A DNA stretch of 64,000 bases from an uncultured Aeromonadaceae bacterium. Lineage in GTDB: Bacteria; Pseudomonadota; Gammaproteobacteria; Enterobacterales; Aeromonadaceae. The notes below the pieces were generated by a model. That model was not told where the DNA came from, made no database searches, and saw only the letters and a program-made list of their open reading frames with translations. The stretch spans positions 79,154 to 143,153 of the forward strand of contig CAMFKP010000001.1 in assembly GCA_945957385.1 (NCBI GenBank). Direction: 5' to 3'. Of this stretch, positions 42,854-53,268 are shown in pieces (the first letter of the stretch is position 1; each line of letters begins with the position of its first letter). The position numbers were made by a program, and so were the translations under genes.

Positions 42854-43461
42854 AATGTCACTAGGGCATATGTCTGTATTTGATTGCCAGGTGTGCCTAG
42901 AAGATGAAATTGGTTTTTTATTTCATCAAAAGGGAGAATGGGTGTAAGACGATGCCCATCTTGATGCACAATTGAATAAAGTACATCCCGCTGAGTATAT
43001 GCTTGCGAAGCATGGGTATCCCCTACAACAAGCGAATACATTAACTTTATCTCTAAATCGCTAATTCTTCTTTCTGTGTTTTCTGCTCGTAGGTTGCGAA
43101 GTCTGGTGTAGTCGATTCCAGATACGGACGAAAAGTCCTTCAGAGAGTCATCAAAACCGATTACGGCAATGACGATATCAATGAGCTGACGCTGTGGATA
43201 TGAAGAAAGCCATGCCAATGTACACTCGGTGGGAGATATGCCTGCCGCAGTTGAAATGGATGCTACCAACTCTGCTTTAGTCCATACCTCACTTTTTAGA
43301 ACTGAATTAACTGCATCGCGAATTGGCTTTGTAGGCTCAGTGATGTCTCTGGCCAGGGCAAAAAGGGAATAGCCATGGCCAGAGGGCGTTGGAACACGAA
43401 TGCAAAGTGTTTTTTGGTCTATATGGACAATTTTGATTGCTGGCTTGGTAGGTAGTGTCAT
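42850..43461 (-). CDS. Conjugation-block cytoplasmic protein
   Basis: 203 residues, soluble, with mixed helices and strands. The centre (WTKAELVASISTAAGISPTEC) could be a small helix-turn-helix-like unit. No family recognised. Its start overlaps the stop of the coupling-protein gene (TAATG), implying coupled translation with DotL/TrbC. Confidence 0.55.
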   Translation of the reverse strand: MTLPTKPAIKIVHIDQKTLCIRVPTPSGHGYSLFALARDITEPTKPIRDAVNSVLKSEVWTKAELVASISTAAGISPTECTLAWLSSYPQRQLIDIVIAVIGFDDSLKDFSSVSGIDYTRLRNLRAENTERRISDLEIKLMYSLVVGDTHASQAYTQRDVLYSIVHQDGHRLTPILPFDEIKNQFHLLGTPGNQIQTYALVTL

Positions 43462-46361
43462 TATTCTGTTTCTGTCTGGGTATTGGTGACAGCCTGAGCT
43501 ACGAGTGTTTGCGTAGACAGCCGGATCTTAGTGATGGCATCGACAAATACATCTTTCGGCTCTGGATCAGGAACTACACCTTGATAGTAACTGGTGGCAC
43601 TATCGATCTCATCAACTAGCTCTGCGGAAGCCTGCCTTGCACTGAACATGCCCGTACCGGATGCGTATGCAGTGGACATATACATGCATTCGACGGCGTG
43701 AGTAATCTTCGCTACGCCACCAGCAAGGGCAAGAGTTGAGCCCGATAGTCGCGATATATTGACAGGCTCAAAATCAAACTCTGCATTCTCATATTCCTCA
43801 AAGCCAGGGGTTGAATCATCTTGAAGGTCGGCATAAAACGCTTGGACCCTTGCTTTGACGAGGCCACTTGCTGATGTTGAGGCTATCTTAGGCTCGGAAT
43901 GGGCACTTGAGCTGCTTGGCTCTTTGGCGTCGTGATGGGCAGACTCGTGAGCAAATTGTGCTGGTGCTGCTGGTGCTGCTGGTGCTGCTGGTGCTGCTGG
44001 CGCTGCTGCTGGCTCCTGCTGATACTGGGGATTCTCACTTCGTGACGTGCTTGTGCCTGATGGTTGGCTAGCATTAGCTGAGGCCAGCGATGGGGATGTA
44101 CGTGAACCGGCTGCGGAAGCTCCCACTTCAACGGCGACGGGCGAAGCTGCTAGTACGGCTGCAGGAGCTGGAGCCGTTGTTGCTTTCATTGCAGGTGGCT
44201 GTTGTGCTTGCTGGATCGATGGGGTTGTTGGGGCACTGTTAGCATGAATCTTTAAAGAATGTGCCGAATTGGTCTGGATGCGTGCCATGGCCAGAATGGT
44301 CATGGTTACGGCTGTAAAGCCAAGGCTGCGAGACTCGATCTGCTGGAAGTGGGTATTATTTGCTGTGACGAAATCAATGCCCTGCCTTAAAAGCTTAATC
44401 CGCTCAAGACTGGTTCCCTTTGTATAGGTCATACCGTATGTATTGTTCGGAATGGCTTTTGCAAAGGTGCCGTCTACAATCATTGCACCCAGTGCCTTTG
44501 ATAGAGACCGTGCTGCTTTGGCCAGATTGACCTCAGAGACACTAGGCGGCTCTACAGGTAGGAAATGATTAAGGCGCATTTCTGAAGGGCGTGGCGAAGC
44601 CGTATAGAATGTACGCTGCCGGACTACTGCAACACCCTGTGTACCGTCTTTGTATTTCTTGCCGACAAACATGGTGAATTCACCATTTTCCTGACCGGCA
44701 ATTTCCTCGTAAGTGACACGAAGGCGCTTTTCAGTTCGGGTATCTCGATTTGTACGGTATGAGCTGGAAAAATCACCTTCGATATGTTCTTTACCGCCAA
44801 TAACCTCCACATCCGCTTCATCAACAAGGCCTGAAATCTTGCGCCATGTCTCCGACTCTTTACCAGACGTGATGCGGCCAACCATTCGGATATTCGTATT
44901 TTCCCATGTTGCGTCAGCTTCCTCCGGCGACCCTTTCTTCAGGCTGGACATATCTTGCGTTGCAATTACGATGGAGAAGCCCAAACTCCTACTTTGAGCG
45001 ATTGCACATGCAAATCCGACGCAAATATAGTAGCCGTACTCATCTAGAACGACTTGATAGGGAAATTTTGCATTAGTTGGTCGTGAATCGATGATGACAC
45101 GGGTAATACCTTCTACCCTGTTGCCGAGTGCGCCACCCATCATTTGCTTGACCTGACCGATGACGATCTTACCAAGCATTGATGAGGTGTCTGTGGATCG
45201 TTCTAGGGAGGGAATGGCACCAACCAAAATACGCCGGTTCAGGACAACATCGTACATATAAATTTCACCCAAGCCTGTGCCGTAAATATGGCCGTAGGTG
45301 TATGACATGTCGTTCCAGAGGCGTGTTAGCTGCATTGTAATATAGCCAAACTGCTCAAGCGTTTTCTGCTCTTGATTGCCTTTGTTGCTAGGCTGATAGC
45401 CTGGTAGGGTTGTAACGAAGTTGGCTAACGGCTTTACCAACTGCTTGAACATGGGGTCATTGTTGTAACTAATCTCAGCACCTATGGAGTCCATAGAAAC
45501 GAGATCGAGGGCATATTTCTCTAATGTTGGTAGATCAAAATATGGGATGTAGGCATTCGGATTGAGTAGTAAGTGGCCAATATCACGCTGGTACACCAGC
45601 ACCTTATTCATAGCTTGAATAAAAGAGATGGCCCGCCCCTTCCACATATCCGTTTTACCGCCGCCATCATCCATCTGCGAGATTTGCAACTCAGAGATCA
45701 CCGCATCTGACCCTGTTGAATAAGGGGCGCAGGTATTGGTGATTTTGGTTTCCTGTCGCTCGGAAAAGTTTGCCCCACCGGTCAAGAATGAGAGCTGCAA
45801 AAGGTCAATCTGACGGTTGAGTGTTTTTAGTAGACGAAATACGTTTTCAAACAGTTTTGGGTCGCCTTTACCGTCGATGAATGCGAACCCCGATAAGTTG
45901 ATGAGGGCATTGTAAACAATACCCAAAAGAGCTTCGGTTTTACCCGAGCCCGTAGTACCGATCAACAGAACATGCGTGCCAATGTCTGTTTTGGCGGCCC
46001 AAACTTCGAGTTTTGATGAGATTTCTATGCCAAAAAAGGCGACGCCCTCGCCTTTTTTTTTGCCTTTATAAGAGCCATCAAAGACGCCAGAGTGGAATGG
46101 CGCACGATATGGAAAATCCCACTTGCCCCCTGGACGAACCCAAAACAAGTAAATCGTCCACATGAGAAACAGGGATATTTCGACGGCTAGGGGTAGCATA
46201 ACGGTGAAGAATGTCGTTACAGCGAGAACCACCATGGCAAATGCAACCCCATTGGTGGTTTTCAGCCCCAAAAACATCTTTGTGAGGCCAGACCGCGTGT
46301 CTACACGGAGCCGATCTGGCCGTATTTCTTCGTGACGCTGTGTGCCGCTAGTCCGTGCCAT
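43461..46361 (-). CDS. trbC: DotL/TrbC-type coupling ATPase
   Basis: 966 residues. Two N-terminal membrane helices (about 35-73) are followed by the coupling-protein ATPase domain with Walker A GTTGSGKT near residue 135 and Walker B VVLDEYGYY near 435. It is the type IV coupling protein of Dot/Icm-like systems (IcmO/DotL, TrbC in IncI plasmids), which brings the relaxosome or effectors to the channel. A long low-complexity linker around residues 700-820 is rich in Ala, Pro and Ser; part is coded by a 9-bp tandem repeat giving AAP units (43966-44010). The C-terminal domain would bind adaptor proteins. Confidence 0.88.
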   Translation of the reverse strand: MARTSGTQRHEEIRPDRLRVDTRSGLTKMFLGLKTTNGVAFAMVVLAVTTFFTVMLPLAVEISLFLMWTIYLFWVRPGGKWDFPYRAPFHSGVFDGSYKGKKKGEGVAFFGIEISSKLEVWAAKTDIGTHVLLIGTTGSGKTEALLGIVYNALINLSGFAFIDGKGDPKLFENVFRLLKTLNRQIDLLQLSFLTGGANFSERQETKITNTCAPYSTGSDAVISELQISQMDDGGGKTDMWKGRAISFIQAMNKVLVYQRDIGHLLLNPNAYIPYFDLPTLEKYALDLVSMDSIGAEISYNNDPMFKQLVKPLANFVTTLPGYQPSNKGNQEQKTLEQFGYITMQLTRLWNDMSYTYGHIYGTGLGEIYMYDVVLNRRILVGAIPSLERSTDTSSMLGKIVIGQVKQMMGGALGNRVEGITRVIIDSRPTNAKFPYQVVLDEYGYYICVGFACAIAQSRSLGFSIVIATQDMSSLKKGSPEEADATWENTNIRMVGRITSGKESETWRKISGLVDEADVEVIGGKEHIEGDFSSSYRTNRDTRTEKRLRVTYEEIAGQENGEFTMFVGKKYKDGTQGVAVVRQRTFYTASPRPSEMRLNHFLPVEPPSVSEVNLAKAARSLSKALGAMIVDGTFAKAIPNNTYGMTYTKGTSLERIKLLRQGIDFVTANNTHFQQIESRSLGFTAVTMTILAMARIQTNSAHSLKIHANSAPTTPSIQQAQQPPAMKATTAPAPAAVLAASPVAVEVGASAAGSRTSPSLASANASQPSGTSTSRSENPQYQQEPAAAPAAPAAPAAPAAPAQFAHESAHHDAKEPSSSSAHSEPKIASTSASGLVKARVQAFYADLQDDSTPGFEEYENAEFDFEPVNISRLSGSTLALAGGVAKITHAVECMYMSTAYASGTGMFSARQASAELVDEIDSATSYYQGVVPDPEPKDVFVDAITKIRLSTQTLVAQAVTNTQTETE

Positions 46362-49300
46362 TAGAATGCCTCGGCAAGTTCATGGAAGGTTGGTTCAAAT
46401 TCACCTTGTGCGGATCGCTTCATGTAGTCTGCATAGATTCGCTGTGCGAGCATGAAGGCGAATGGGTTGTCGGAATCTTGTTGGGCATCGCCTAGATACT
46501 GGCGAAGCAACTCTGGATCGGCCTTCATAGCATCGACGGCCTCCTTACACGTCCCGTTCGGGTAATGCTCGCGGAGCATACGCAGCGCCATAATTGGATT
46601 TGGCATGAGCTTGTAGAGCTCTGAACGTAAAGTACGGTCTTCCGCAGTGGTAGTCAGAGCCCACATGGTGATTGGGCCCATTTGAGAGGTGTAGAGCTGA
46701 GTCTTCTCACCGCGCTTTGTCGCTACCTTCGCTAAGAAGGTTGCGCCATAGCGGCCAGGCCCGTGAACAAACTCTTTAAGAGCGAGCTCTTCAGTTCGGG
46801 TTAAGCCATAGATCTTCCGCACTTTTTCCTGAGATTCAGCAGTCCCAGAATGCAGAACGATCTTGGATGTAGCGATCTCGGCCATTGCACCGAAGTCATC
46901 GGGCTTTTGCGACGCAAGCATAATTTCCAAGAACCATTTGCGGCCTTCGCGACCATCAGTATCGATAATCTTGCGGAGATTTTCGGAACCGCCAGTTTTG
47001 TGATACTCGTCGAACGCAATGCGCTTGGGTGTCTCGCAGTTTTTGCGGTAAATGAGCTCGTAGTAGGGACGGTATTTGGGATTGACGATCTTGAGATCTT
47101 CTTCGGAAAGATTGATCTTGCGTACGAAGCATGTGCGCGCCATCAAAAAGAACAAGCTTGCCGACTTATTTGCCTCGGCACTACCAGTGGTCACAACATC
47201 TTGTAGGTCGATGGCCATAACGCGGGCAGATCCGACATCAAAGCGGGTATATCCATCGAAGATGCGGTAGTTGGATATCGCGCCTGTAATACGCATTTTG
47301 AAGTCCTCGATGACGTTCACATTGTCATCGAGGGCATTGGTAAATTCACTTTGAATGGCCGGTTCGGCGGTCAGTGCGACCAGTGTTGTGAGCTGTGGTA
47401 CAGCATAGCGTTGAGCGATTTCGGCCTCGACGTGGCGACCGTGGTCAAGTGACAAGGCATCAACGATGTCCCACCATGTGGTGAGGTTATTGTGATGGAT
47501 GCCAAGTTCTTCAACGGCTTTGGTTACACGTTCGTCTGAGTTATGTGAATACTCGGCAGGGGTTGAGCCCTCTTCGAGATCAGAAAGCTTTTGGTATGCA
47601 CGATCTACAAGGCGCGAAATGAGATCGGACATGTATTTATGTGGCTGACGCCCAGCAGGCGTGACCATTTCAAGAATAAAATTCACTACATATGATCGCT
47701 CATGGGGGAGCAAGTAGCGACATCCGAGTTTGGTGTCTAGCTGATTGACTGCATATTCAGGCGTATTTTGAATACGGATATAGGTGGCCAGATGGCGATC
47801 TTTTTCGGGCAAGCTGTACTTAATGAGATCAATAAATCCCTTGGAAGACACGCCAATATCAACAGCACATATGTATGGCAGCTGCTTTAGGCCAGGCATC
47901 AAGCACATCTCAATATTGTTCCGATTCAACCATACGGACTTGCCTGAACCCATAATTGCCCAGATCAGGGTGATCCATGCACTTTGGTGACTTGAAAACA
48001 TCTGCCAGCGCATAACCTTGCCATCGTTTGTACGGTAAGGCGCATGGCCGCCCTCGAATACAGAACCTGGCCTAGACAATGGGAGCATAAGCAGCACATC
48101 TTCGAGCGGTGCGGCAGTAGATGGTGCGGATGAAATCGGTGTGAGCGCGGGAATAGTGGTGGTCAAACCCAAAATCGGGTCGCCAGTTTCGTCTGTTGGC
48201 GAAATGTTGCCCCAAGCGGACAAAGTTGACATCAACCGGCTGCGTCGAATGGCCAACTCATCAGACTCATTAGCCTTTGCCCATGTAACTGCAGATATTT
48301 GAAATTTAACTACACACCCGCCAAGTTTTTGATATGCGCTTAGCCTGTTTTGTGCAGCTACATTATTTCTGTTTTTCTGTGAAATAACGCCCAAAACACC
48401 AGCGCCAATCTTGGCAAGCCCCTTGGCTGAAATACCATCGCCGGCCAAAGTGAATGAGATTGCATAAGGCATTTTGGTTGTTACGCCTTTTGAATCTGTC
48501 GTGTAAATCTTGTTCAATGGCTTGAAGATGTCATTAAAAAACCGTGGCTCTTGCGGCATGACATTGACGTAAACTGGAGCAAATGCAGTATCGGAAATTT
48601 TAACTGCGCGTGAATCTGTGAAGTCAATGTCGCTTTTGGAAGATCCAATTTCAGCCTCGCCAAGCATAATTTGGGCGTCTAGCGGCGGCGGCAAGAATAC
48701 ACTCATATCATTATCATCTGATATTTTGAAACGAGTCATATAGGTATCGCCTGGCAATATCGGACGCCATGTTTTGCCGACACTTTCTCGGTACATGAAT
48801 CGTTTCTGATCGCCGATGATATCGTGGGCATTAATCATAGAAACGGATGCTCCGCCTTGCTCCATGCGGGTCATCACACTTTCAACAAATGAATTATGCT
48901 GATCAACAAGCTGCTTTGAAATTATGAATGGATTCTGGGCGGACTTGAGCGGCGGGATCTTGTGACCCTTATTTAGTTTAGCAATACGATCTCGCTCAAT
49001 TTTTGCCTCGGTTGGATCGAGAGCAGATTTGAATGTCCATAACGCGATATAGCAGCGTTCCGATGAGGTGGTTCTGGCGAGAACAGCCCTAGTATCATCT
49101 AGGATCTCTGCCATAGGGTACATCCTTAGATTTCTCGCTGTCTCATATGAGGGTGCTTGAATTTTTCTGATTTCGTCTTCTGATAAATTGTCGGATATAA
49201 AGACGACTTGTATCGAAAATGAACGTGAATTCAGGTACGTTTTCCATACACCATTAAGCATCTGGAGATAGTCACGATATTCATCATTTGAGATCAATGA

Positions 49301-49468
49301 CATGAATCCGTGATACTCAAGAACGGTACAGACAGCGCCTTCATGAGAAATAAGATTGTACTGGCCTTCTGTGGTTGCAATTTCGCAGTAATCGTTAATG
49401 TTAAAGCGAAGTGCCCCCATAACTGTCGAAACAAATGAATCAAATCCATGGGCAAGTGATTTCAACAT
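46361..49468 (-). CDS. traU: DotO/IcmB (TraU) secretion ATPase
   Basis: 1035 residues, the VirB4-class ATPase of type IVB systems. Walker A GSGKS lies near residue 505 (AIMGSGKSVWLN) and Walker B FDEYH near 822. The N-terminal half has the usual IcmB-like mixed fold without membrane segments. It powers assembly and transport at the inner membrane. The stop overlaps the start of trbC (TAATG). Confidence 0.88.
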   Translation of the reverse strand: MLKSLAHGFDSFVSTVMGALRFNINDYCEIATTEGQYNLISHEGAVCTVLEYHGFMSLISNDEYRDYLQMLNGVWKTYLNSRSFSIQVVFISDNLSEDEIRKIQAPSYETARNLRMYPMAEILDDTRAVLARTTSSERCYIALWTFKSALDPTEAKIERDRIAKLNKGHKIPPLKSAQNPFIISKQLVDQHNSFVESVMTRMEQGGASVSMINAHDIIGDQKRFMYRESVGKTWRPILPGDTYMTRFKISDDNDMSVFLPPPLDAQIMLGEAEIGSSKSDIDFTDSRAVKISDTAFAPVYVNVMPQEPRFFNDIFKPLNKIYTTDSKGVTTKMPYAISFTLAGDGISAKGLAKIGAGVLGVISQKNRNNVAAQNRLSAYQKLGGCVVKFQISAVTWAKANESDELAIRRSRLMSTLSAWGNISPTDETGDPILGLTTTIPALTPISSAPSTAAPLEDVLLMLPLSRPGSVFEGGHAPYRTNDGKVMRWQMFSSHQSAWITLIWAIMGSGKSVWLNRNNIEMCLMPGLKQLPYICAVDIGVSSKGFIDLIKYSLPEKDRHLATYIRIQNTPEYAVNQLDTKLGCRYLLPHERSYVVNFILEMVTPAGRQPHKYMSDLISRLVDRAYQKLSDLEEGSTPAEYSHNSDERVTKAVEELGIHHNNLTTWWDIVDALSLDHGRHVEAEIAQRYAVPQLTTLVALTAEPAIQSEFTNALDDNVNVIEDFKMRITGAISNYRIFDGYTRFDVGSARVMAIDLQDVVTTGSAEANKSASLFFLMARTCFVRKINLSEEDLKIVNPKYRPYYELIYRKNCETPKRIAFDEYHKTGGSENLRKIIDTDGREGRKWFLEIMLASQKPDDFGAMAEIATSKIVLHSGTAESQEKVRKIYGLTRTEELALKEFVHGPGRYGATFLAKVATKRGEKTQLYTSQMGPITMWALTTTAEDRTLRSELYKLMPNPIMALRMLREHYPNGTCKEAVDAMKADPELLRQYLGDAQQDSDNPFAFMLAQRIYADYMKRSAQGEFEPTFHELAEAF

Positions 49469-49471
49469 CCT

Positions 49472-49633
49472 TTATTCTCCGGTAGCAATCTTATTGAGCT
49501 TGTGTGCTTGTTCTTGATGAGGCAGGAATGCGGTCTCATCGAGATCAGCAAGTTTGTCAGGCGACATGGCAACGTATCCCGCAAGGAGACTCTGCTCTTC
49601 AGTAATCCCCAAAAGACTTATGTATTGATCCAT
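49472..49633 (-). CDS. Very small conjugation-block protein
   Basis: 53 residues from ATG 49633 (AGGG upstream), four bases before traU. Acidic, helical, no motif. It corresponds in position to small genes around traU in IncI plasmids, but I cannot match a name. Confidence 0.5.
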   Translation of the reverse strand: MDQYISLLGITEEQSLLAGYVAMSPDKLADLDETAFLPHQEQAHKLNKIATGE

Positions 49634-49643
49634 GTTATGTACC

Positions 49644-50768
49644 CTAAAGCTGTGGTTCAGGAGCAAACTCGCTGCATGTACGTGTTCTTTGAAGCGGTGC
49701 TCTGGTGGATATCGTTAATTGGTTAGATGCGCAAAAGTGTCTTAGCTTCTTTGTAGATACAGCTAACGGGTCGATTGTAATTTTGCCTTGCCCATAACTG
49801 ATTATTTTCACGCCAAGTGAATGCAGCTTAACGACAGTTGGAAGCAGATAAGCTCGATCTGCAGCTGCGAGTATTGATGGCCCTGCGGCGTAATAAATAC
49901 TTGGAAGCATGGTGGTGGATGCGACCATGAGGATTTCATGAAGAATCCCGATGGTCAGGCTGCAGTAGGTGAAGCATCCTGCATCGTAAAGGTAAGATGA
50001 AAGTGGGTGACATGAAGGGCTCTGTGCAACCCATAGCTTCTGAATTGCAACACGATGGCGAAGAACTGCCATGCAGACCTCGGGCTGGGTGAGCATTGTT
50101 TGTCGCTTTAAAGCTCCGGCCCCTATTGCATAGAAAGCTCTTACGTCTGTATCACCGGCATCATTTGACGCCTCTATTTGAGATATAGAGGTTGTGTTTA
50201 TGGCTATGGCTAAAGTTGGGCTGGAATAAGGCTCCCATAGCTCAGCGTTACACGGCATCGACAAAACAGCTTTTGAATGGGCTGCTCGGTTAGGCCTTAC
50301 GACCAATGTCGATTCGGAATCAGTGTTAGCTAGAACAGTGGCTATGTTATATGAGCTTTGAGCAATGCCTGATACAACGGTGGGATAGAGTTTTTCGTAA
50401 ACAACTTTAGCGATTGACTCAGAGAGCACGGGAGCTTCAAGAATTTCGACGCCGAACGCTGCAACAATTAGGTGTATTGATCTCTGAAGGATACTGACCA
50501 AGGTATCAGGTGGGTTCTTTGTTGCAGAAAGCTCTTGCAGCAAGGCGTGCAAGGGGGTTGGCAACCAATAATTTGTTTTGACATGGGGGTATGCCCCCAC
50601 TCCACTATCCCACAACTCATCGATAGATCGATCTGTCCAAATAACATCAGCATCTACACTGGCAAGGTCGGCGAGATTGGCATGTATTGGCCTGCCACCA
50701 GGAAGGCAGAGCGTAATTTTGGTGCTCTCAGGATGTGTCGTGTAAGCGACGGCAACGGTGAGCGTCAT
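49644..50768 (-). CDS. Conjugation-block protein between traT and traU
   Basis: 374 residues, soluble, mixed alpha/beta, with scattered cysteines. No motif recognised. It overlaps the upstream IcmJ-like gene by ATGA and ends 10 bases before the very small gene. By position it may correspond to an element-specific transfer component. Confidence 0.55.
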   Translation of the reverse strand: MTLTVAVAYTTHPESTKITLCLPGGRPIHANLADLASVDADVIWTDRSIDELWDSGVGAYPHVKTNYWLPTPLHALLQELSATKNPPDTLVSILQRSIHLIVAAFGVEILEAPVLSESIAKVVYEKLYPTVVSGIAQSSYNIATVLANTDSESTLVVRPNRAAHSKAVLSMPCNAELWEPYSSPTLAIAINTTSISQIEASNDAGDTDVRAFYAIGAGALKRQTMLTQPEVCMAVLRHRVAIQKLWVAQSPSCHPLSSYLYDAGCFTYCSLTIGILHEILMVASTTMLPSIYYAAGPSILAAADRAYLLPTVVKLHSLGVKIISYGQGKITIDPLAVSTKKLRHFCASNQLTISTRAPLQRTRTCSEFAPEPQL

Positions 50769-51541
50769 GCGGCCTGAATGCGACCCATTAGTTGGGTACA
50801 GAGCTCAATTTCACGGTCAAGAAAGCGCATTGCTGAATCATAGGACGTGGGATTGCTTGCGCCACTGGTAACAACATCGACCAAAGGATGGTTAGATGAT
50901 CCTTGGACGTTATTTGGCGTAAGCATGCCGCGTGGATGGATGGCAAGTCTTAAACCACCAAGTTGCTCTTCGGTAATTCCATTCTTTCCAGCCAGAATTA
51001 GAGCATCAACAATCCACGTAGGGGTTTTGAGTATTGATGTAACATCGGCAGGGGCGATATCGTACTGATCGATTTTTGCATCTGACGTTAATCTAGCTTT
51101 TATTTGTGGATTGGATTGGATCAATTGAACAAGCAATGATTGGCGCTGGGAGAAAATTGGGCCAATGCCGTTAGTTACTAACTTCAAGTGCTCAGCGAAC
51201 TCAATTCGTTCTTTGGATACAGACTGATGTTTTGACTGCTCATCTATTGATTTTGCGATTGCCTGTAGATAAGCAGAAACGATTTGGATTTGCGTTGTTT
51301 CTAGCTGGGTAAACTCGGGAAGATAGACAGCCATCAATAGATTAGTTGATGTGTCCATTTTAATGTTAGTTGTTGCTGCGCAGACAGGGCAAATATAGTT
51401 GCCTATTTCGCCGGTAAGTTGATTTACCTGTAAATGAGTATGTTCGCCAGCCACCCAGTTACATAGATGGCATGATTCAGGAATTTCGCCTTTCTCCGCT
51501 GGGCGATAGGCAATGGTATCTCCGAGCCTGAGCATAATCAT
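50765..51541 (-). CDS. traT: DotN/IcmJ (TraT)-like zinc protein
   Basis: 258 residues. Two cysteine pairs, C24/C27 (CHLC) and C51/C54 (CPVC), form a zinc ribbon as in IcmJ/DotN, a cytosolic part of the DotL coupling complex. The rest is helical. Position between the DotP-like and DotO-like genes matches the IncI order traR-traT-traU. Its start overlaps the stop of traR (ATGA). Confidence 0.7.
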   Translation of the reverse strand: MIMLRLGDTIAYRPAEKGEIPESCHLCNWVAGEHTHLQVNQLTGEIGNYICPVCAATTNIKMDTSTNLLMAVYLPEFTQLETTQIQIVSAYLQAIAKSIDEQSKHQSVSKERIEFAEHLKLVTNGIGPIFSQRQSLLVQLIQSNPQIKARLTSDAKIDQYDIAPADVTSILKTPTWIVDALILAGKNGITEEQLGGLRLAIHPRGMLTPNNVQGSSNHPLVDVVTSGASNPTSYDSAMRFLDREIELCTQLMGRIQAA

Positions 51542-51843
51542 TGTGCCATAAGTGAATTACGCAGTAGGAAATGAATTGTGGTTATGGATGTCAAAAGAGC
51601 TCCAAAAACCACTGCACCAATTGAGACACCATAGCCCTTACCTGATGCCTTATCGTTTGTTACTTGATAAGCCAAATAGATGCCATATCCCACTAGAAAA
51701 ATACCCATTGCTGTAAATGCAACAAGTGCAAGGTTAAGACCATCTGAGAAAATATCGCTCAAATTACTGACGATAATTGAGACATCAGCCGCAGTGCTCT
51801 TGCCTGCGGCCTGCGCAGCTTTTTCATAGGATAGCAAAGCCAT
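51538..51843 (-). CDS. traR: DotP/IcmD (TraR)-like membrane protein
   Basis: 101 residues with two membrane helices at about 34-60 and 72-94. SDGLNLALVAFTAMGIFLVGYGIYLAYQ is closely related to the gene at 57237. No cleavable signal peptide is obvious, unlike that paralog. DotP/IcmD proteins are small inner-membrane or pilin-like parts of type IVB systems. Confidence 0.7.
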   Translation of the reverse strand: MALLSYEKAAQAAGKSTAADVSIIVSNLSDIFSDGLNLALVAFTAMGIFLVGYGIYLAYQVTNDKASGKGYGVSIGAVVFGALLTSITTIHFLLRNSLMAQ

Positions 51844-51862
51844 TTTTTATCTCTTAGTTTTT

Positions 51863-52510
51863 TTAAATAACAAGCGTGCCAACGAAATTCCAGTTCGTCC
51901 ATTTCATTATGGCATCCAAGAAATTTGGCAGAATATATAGGACTGCGCCTGCTACGACAGTGACAAATCCATCAAACCATTCTTGACGTTTACCGTGATG
52001 GTACGCATTAATGTCGAGCCATCCGGTAAGCATATAAATCGCACCGGCAACAGTTGCTAGATTCATAACGCATTCGTAAACAAACTTAGCATCGGCACCC
52101 ATGCCATTTGTTTGAATCACAAATGCCGTATCAGTAAGTACATCACCCCCAAAGAACATCCTTCCTATTGCAACCTGGAAGAAGACGGGCGCAGATAAAA
52201 TAACGCCAATGATTAAGGAAGATACGACCTCCTTATGAGTGGGGAGTGAGCGGCCAGTCCATGCTGAGTTATTCGCACTATTGGTAATAAGGAATGCGGA
52301 ATATAAAGCTGACCCCACCAAATAAAGCCCAATAGCTGTGCTTAAAACAAAAACCATATTTAATATCGCAGGGAAATCTTTAGCGATATTACGTAGGATT
52401 TGAAGAGCATCCATTGGATTTGGTACGGCACCGCCACCTCCAGACGGGGGGGCGGCATACACCACAGTGGAAAATGCAAGAAGCATTAATGCGATATGTA
52501 TTTTACGCAT
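51863..52510 (-). CDS. traQ: DotE/IcmC (TraQ)-like membrane protein
   Basis: 215 residues with an N-terminal signal-like helix and four further hydrophobic helices (about 48-72, 90-112, 140-162, 178-198). Size and order match IcmC/DotE/TraQ, which is related to IcmD. It is an inner-membrane component of the channel. Spacing to neighbours is 11-19 bases. Confidence 0.7.
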   Translation of the reverse strand: MRKIHIALMLLAFSTVVYAAPPSGGGGAVPNPMDALQILRNIAKDFPAILNMVFVLSTAIGLYLVGSALYSAFLITNSANNSAWTGRSLPTHKEVVSSLIIGVILSAPVFFQVAIGRMFFGGDVLTDTAFVIQTNGMGADAKFVYECVMNLATVAGAIYMLTGWLDINAYHHGKRQEWFDGFVTVVAGAVLYILPNFLDAIMKWTNWNFVGTLVI

Positions 52511-52521
52511 GATGTATTTTT

Positions 52522-53268
52522 TTATGGGTTGACTTTGGGTCCAATTCTGAGACCACTGCTAAAGTAGACAGCTCGATTAGGAAAGTCGATTTGCACTACG
52601 TTACCAGCACCCTCTACGGCATCTCCAAGAGCTAGAGAAATATCACGCTCACCATTAGATATCCAGATTCTCTCTCCGATGGAGGATGAAACGTACCATT
52701 GGATTGCCTGAGGGGCTTTAGCTTGATTTTGAAGATTCGCCTGAGAGCGGGCAGGAACCGGTGCTGCAGGTGGCACGATGATTGGCTTCTTTGATACAGC
52801 CTCTGCGGCCTGCGGCTTCATTTCTTTCTTGCGTTGCTCAAGAATAGCCTGGACGTATTCACGCATTGCTTTTGTCGATTGCTCTTGAGCAACAGCCTGA
52901 GCTTTGATGGCGATGTTCAGGTCATTAATTTCAAGGCGAATCTGAGCTTGTGTTTGAGTTATCTCATCAAGCTTCTGCATTACCTCTGCATTTGCTGGAG
53001 CACTAGCTTGAACATCAGTTGGCGCAGCAGGATTGAAAGGTGTTGAAGAAACCTCACTGGCCACCTGTGGATTAGCCGCAACAGGTTGCTCGGCAACAGG
53101 TTGCATTTGATCAACGTCACCAGACTTTTTGGAAACCACTTTGATTATTACGAAAGCAATAACGAGGAAAGTGATAGCCAGGAAACCAAGACCAAAAAAG
53201 AGGATTAATTTAGGATTTTTCTTTTTTTGGCTTGGTGCTGATTTTGATTCAGGCAAAGGATTGCTCAT
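52522..53268 (-). CDS. traP: DotF/IcmG (TraP)-like protein
   Basis: 248 residues. One membrane segment (about 21-46) is followed by a periplasmic coiled coil (about 90-150) and a C-terminal small beta domain (YVSSSIGERIWISNGERD). This is the DotF/IcmG layout. It is thought to link the inner membrane to the DotC-DotD-DotH core complex. It overlaps traO by ATGA. Confidence 0.75.
   Translation of the reverse strand: MSNPLPESKSAPSQKKKNPKLILFFGLGFLAITFLVIAFVIIKVVSKKSGDVDQMQPVAEQPVAANPQVASEVSSTPFNPAAPTDVQASAPANAEVMQKLDEITQTQAQIRLEINDLNIAIKAQAVAQEQSTKAMREYVQAILEQRKKEMKPQAAEAVSKKPIIVPPAAPVPARSQANLQNQAKAPQAIQWYVSSSIGERIWISNGERDISLALGDAVEGAGNVVQIDFPNRAVYFSSGLRIGPKVNP

Noticed and set aside
43966..44010. 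Short tandem repeat as a CRISPR or regulatory repeat
   Set aside because: The 9-bp unit is in frame inside the coupling-protein gene and codes for a low-complexity linker.
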